DNA of 6,578 bases from Verrucomicrobiota bacterium (GTDB taxonomy: Bacteria > Verrucomicrobiota > Verrucomicrobiia > Opitutales > Oceanipulchritudinaceae). The stretch covers positions 1 through 6,578 of the forward strand of contig JAAAOD010000069.1 in the NCBI GenBank assembly GCA_009908535.1, given 5' to 3'. Under the pieces are notes generated by a model. It made no database searches. It saw nothing but the letters and a program-made list of their open reading frames with translations, and was not told the DNA's origin. Below, piece by piece: positions 6,034-6,578 of this stretch (the stretch's first letter is position 1; each line of letters opens with the position of its first letter). Both the position numbers and the translations under genes were made by a program.

Positions 6034-6578
6034 GATTTCCGTCGACGGTTTCGCCGTTGACGCGGAGTTCCCGCAGTCCTTTGCCGCGTTGGCCGGGGTT
6101 GCGGACCTCGATATCGTAGCGGCGCCCGCGGAAGATCCGTTGCGCGGTGTAGCCCGGCCATGAGGGCGGCAGGCAGGGATCGAGGCGCAGGCCGTGGTAA
6201 TCGGGCTGGATGCCGAGAATGGCGGAGGTCATGGCGGCGTAGTTCCAGACCGCGGAACCGGAGAGCCAGGAGACGCGCCCGGCCCCGTGTTTCGGGCTGT
6301 AGGAGCTGTGCGTGGACTGGCAGACCGCGTAGGGCTCCACCTCGCGGATTTCCGCGATCTCGTTGAAACGCGCCGGCAGGACATTGTGGAGGTACTCCCA
6401 TGCGCGTTCGGCGAGGCCGGCCTTCGCGGCGGCCATGACCGCCCATCCCTGCGTGTGGTTGAAAATGCCCGCGTTTTCCTTCGTCCCGGGATTGAGCAGA
6501 CGCCCGAGGCAGACCTTCGGATCGGTTTCCACATACGGCGGAGCGCACAGCATGATGCCGTATTCGGTGGCGAGGTGC
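5981..6578 (-). CDS. GH94 family glycoside phosphorylase (cellobiose/chitobiose phosphorylase-like), C-terminal part
   Basis: The last 198 residues are visible; the 5' part lies beyond the right edge, and the first ATG inside the window (6553) is internal, not the start. The match to GH94 (formerly glycosyltransferase family 36) is strong: ATEYGIMLCAPPY, NPGTKENAGIFNHTQGW (visible residues 29-45), HGAGRVSWLSGSAVWNY (97-113), ILGIQPDYHGLRLDPCLPPSW (120-140) and FRGRRYDIEVRNP (149-161). In characterised chitobiose phosphorylase the equivalents of the His in FNHT and the Ser-Gly in SWLSG help bind phosphate; the catalytic Asp is upstream of this window. The C-terminal beta-sandwich ends with LRVNGETVDGNLIP. 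The enzyme would cleave a beta-linked disaccharide with inorganic phosphate in the cytoplasm, yielding a sugar 1-phosphate without ATP cost; which disaccharide cannot be told. The stop is followed after 2 nt by the UroD-like fragment, suggesting a former operon. Confidence 0.93.
   Translation of the reverse strand, partial: HLATEYGIMLCAPPYVETDPKVCLGRLLNPGTKENAGIFNHTQGWAVMAAAKAGLAERAWEYLHNVLPARFNEIAEIREVEPYAVCQSTHSSYSPKHGAGRVSWLSGSAVWNYAAMTSAILGIQPDYHGLRLDPCLPPSWPGYTAQRIFRGRRYDIEVRNPGQRGKGLRELRVNGETVDGNLIPEEIASDNNTVLAIL

Noticed and set aside
1..6578. CRISPR arrays, tRNA genes, rRNA genes or complete insertion sequences
   Set aside because: No regularly spaced direct repeats, cloverleaf-like sequence, rRNA motif or transposase-like protein was seen on either strand.

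Overview
The window is GC-rich and gene-dense. Its mix of genes (secreted clan GH-A-type glycosidase, SGNH/TPR membrane protein, AraC regulator, PhyH-family dioxygenase, AP-endonuclease-fold sugar isomerase, GH94 phosphorylase, UroD-like fragment) is typical of carbohydrate-degrading PVC bacteria such as Verrucomicrobiota, Lentisphaerota or Kiritimatiellota. This placement is inferred from gene content and weak Shine-Dalgarno use. No rRNA or other taxonomic marker is present.

Layout. (1) 1-888, minus strand: the first 296 codons of a secreted cellulase-family glycoside hydrolase, cut by the window edge. (2) 889-1034: a divergent intergenic region. (3) 1035-2975, plus: a membrane-anchored SGNH-hydrolase-like protein with a TPR tail. 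It converges on and overlaps the 3' end of (4), an AraC-family regulator at 2942-3793, minus. (5) 3794-3865: a 72-bp divergent control region. (6) 3866-5506, plus: a tight operon of a PhyH-type Fe(II)/2-oxoglutarate dioxygenase and a TIM-barrel sugar isomerase/epimerase. It is followed through an ATGA overlap by an unrecognised gene starting at 5503, whose coding character collapses near 5815-5830. (7) 5816-5897: three closely spaced dyads, the last a terminator-like hairpin for the plus strand. (8) 5817-5978, minus: a 53-codon frame whose first ~19 residues look like the start of a UroD/corrinoid-methyltransferase protein. (9) 5981-6578, minus: the C-terminal 198 residues of a GH94 cellobiose/chitobiose-type phosphorylase, cut by the right edge.

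How the genes may work together. The outer enzymes point to breakdown of a polysaccharide outside the cell (left glycosidase) and phosphorolysis of disaccharides inside it (GH94). The AraC regulator, divergent from the dioxygenase-isomerase pair, looks like a local sugar- or metabolite-responsive switch for a small oxidative catabolic cassette. The substrate cannot be read from the sequence.

The most unusual place is 5503-5978. Two converging genes of different families both appear to have lost their 3' parts, and they meet in a dyad-rich stretch belonging to neither. This suggests an old deletion, rearrangement or mobile-element scar, or an assembly join. No complete new defence, CRISPR or mobile system is visible.
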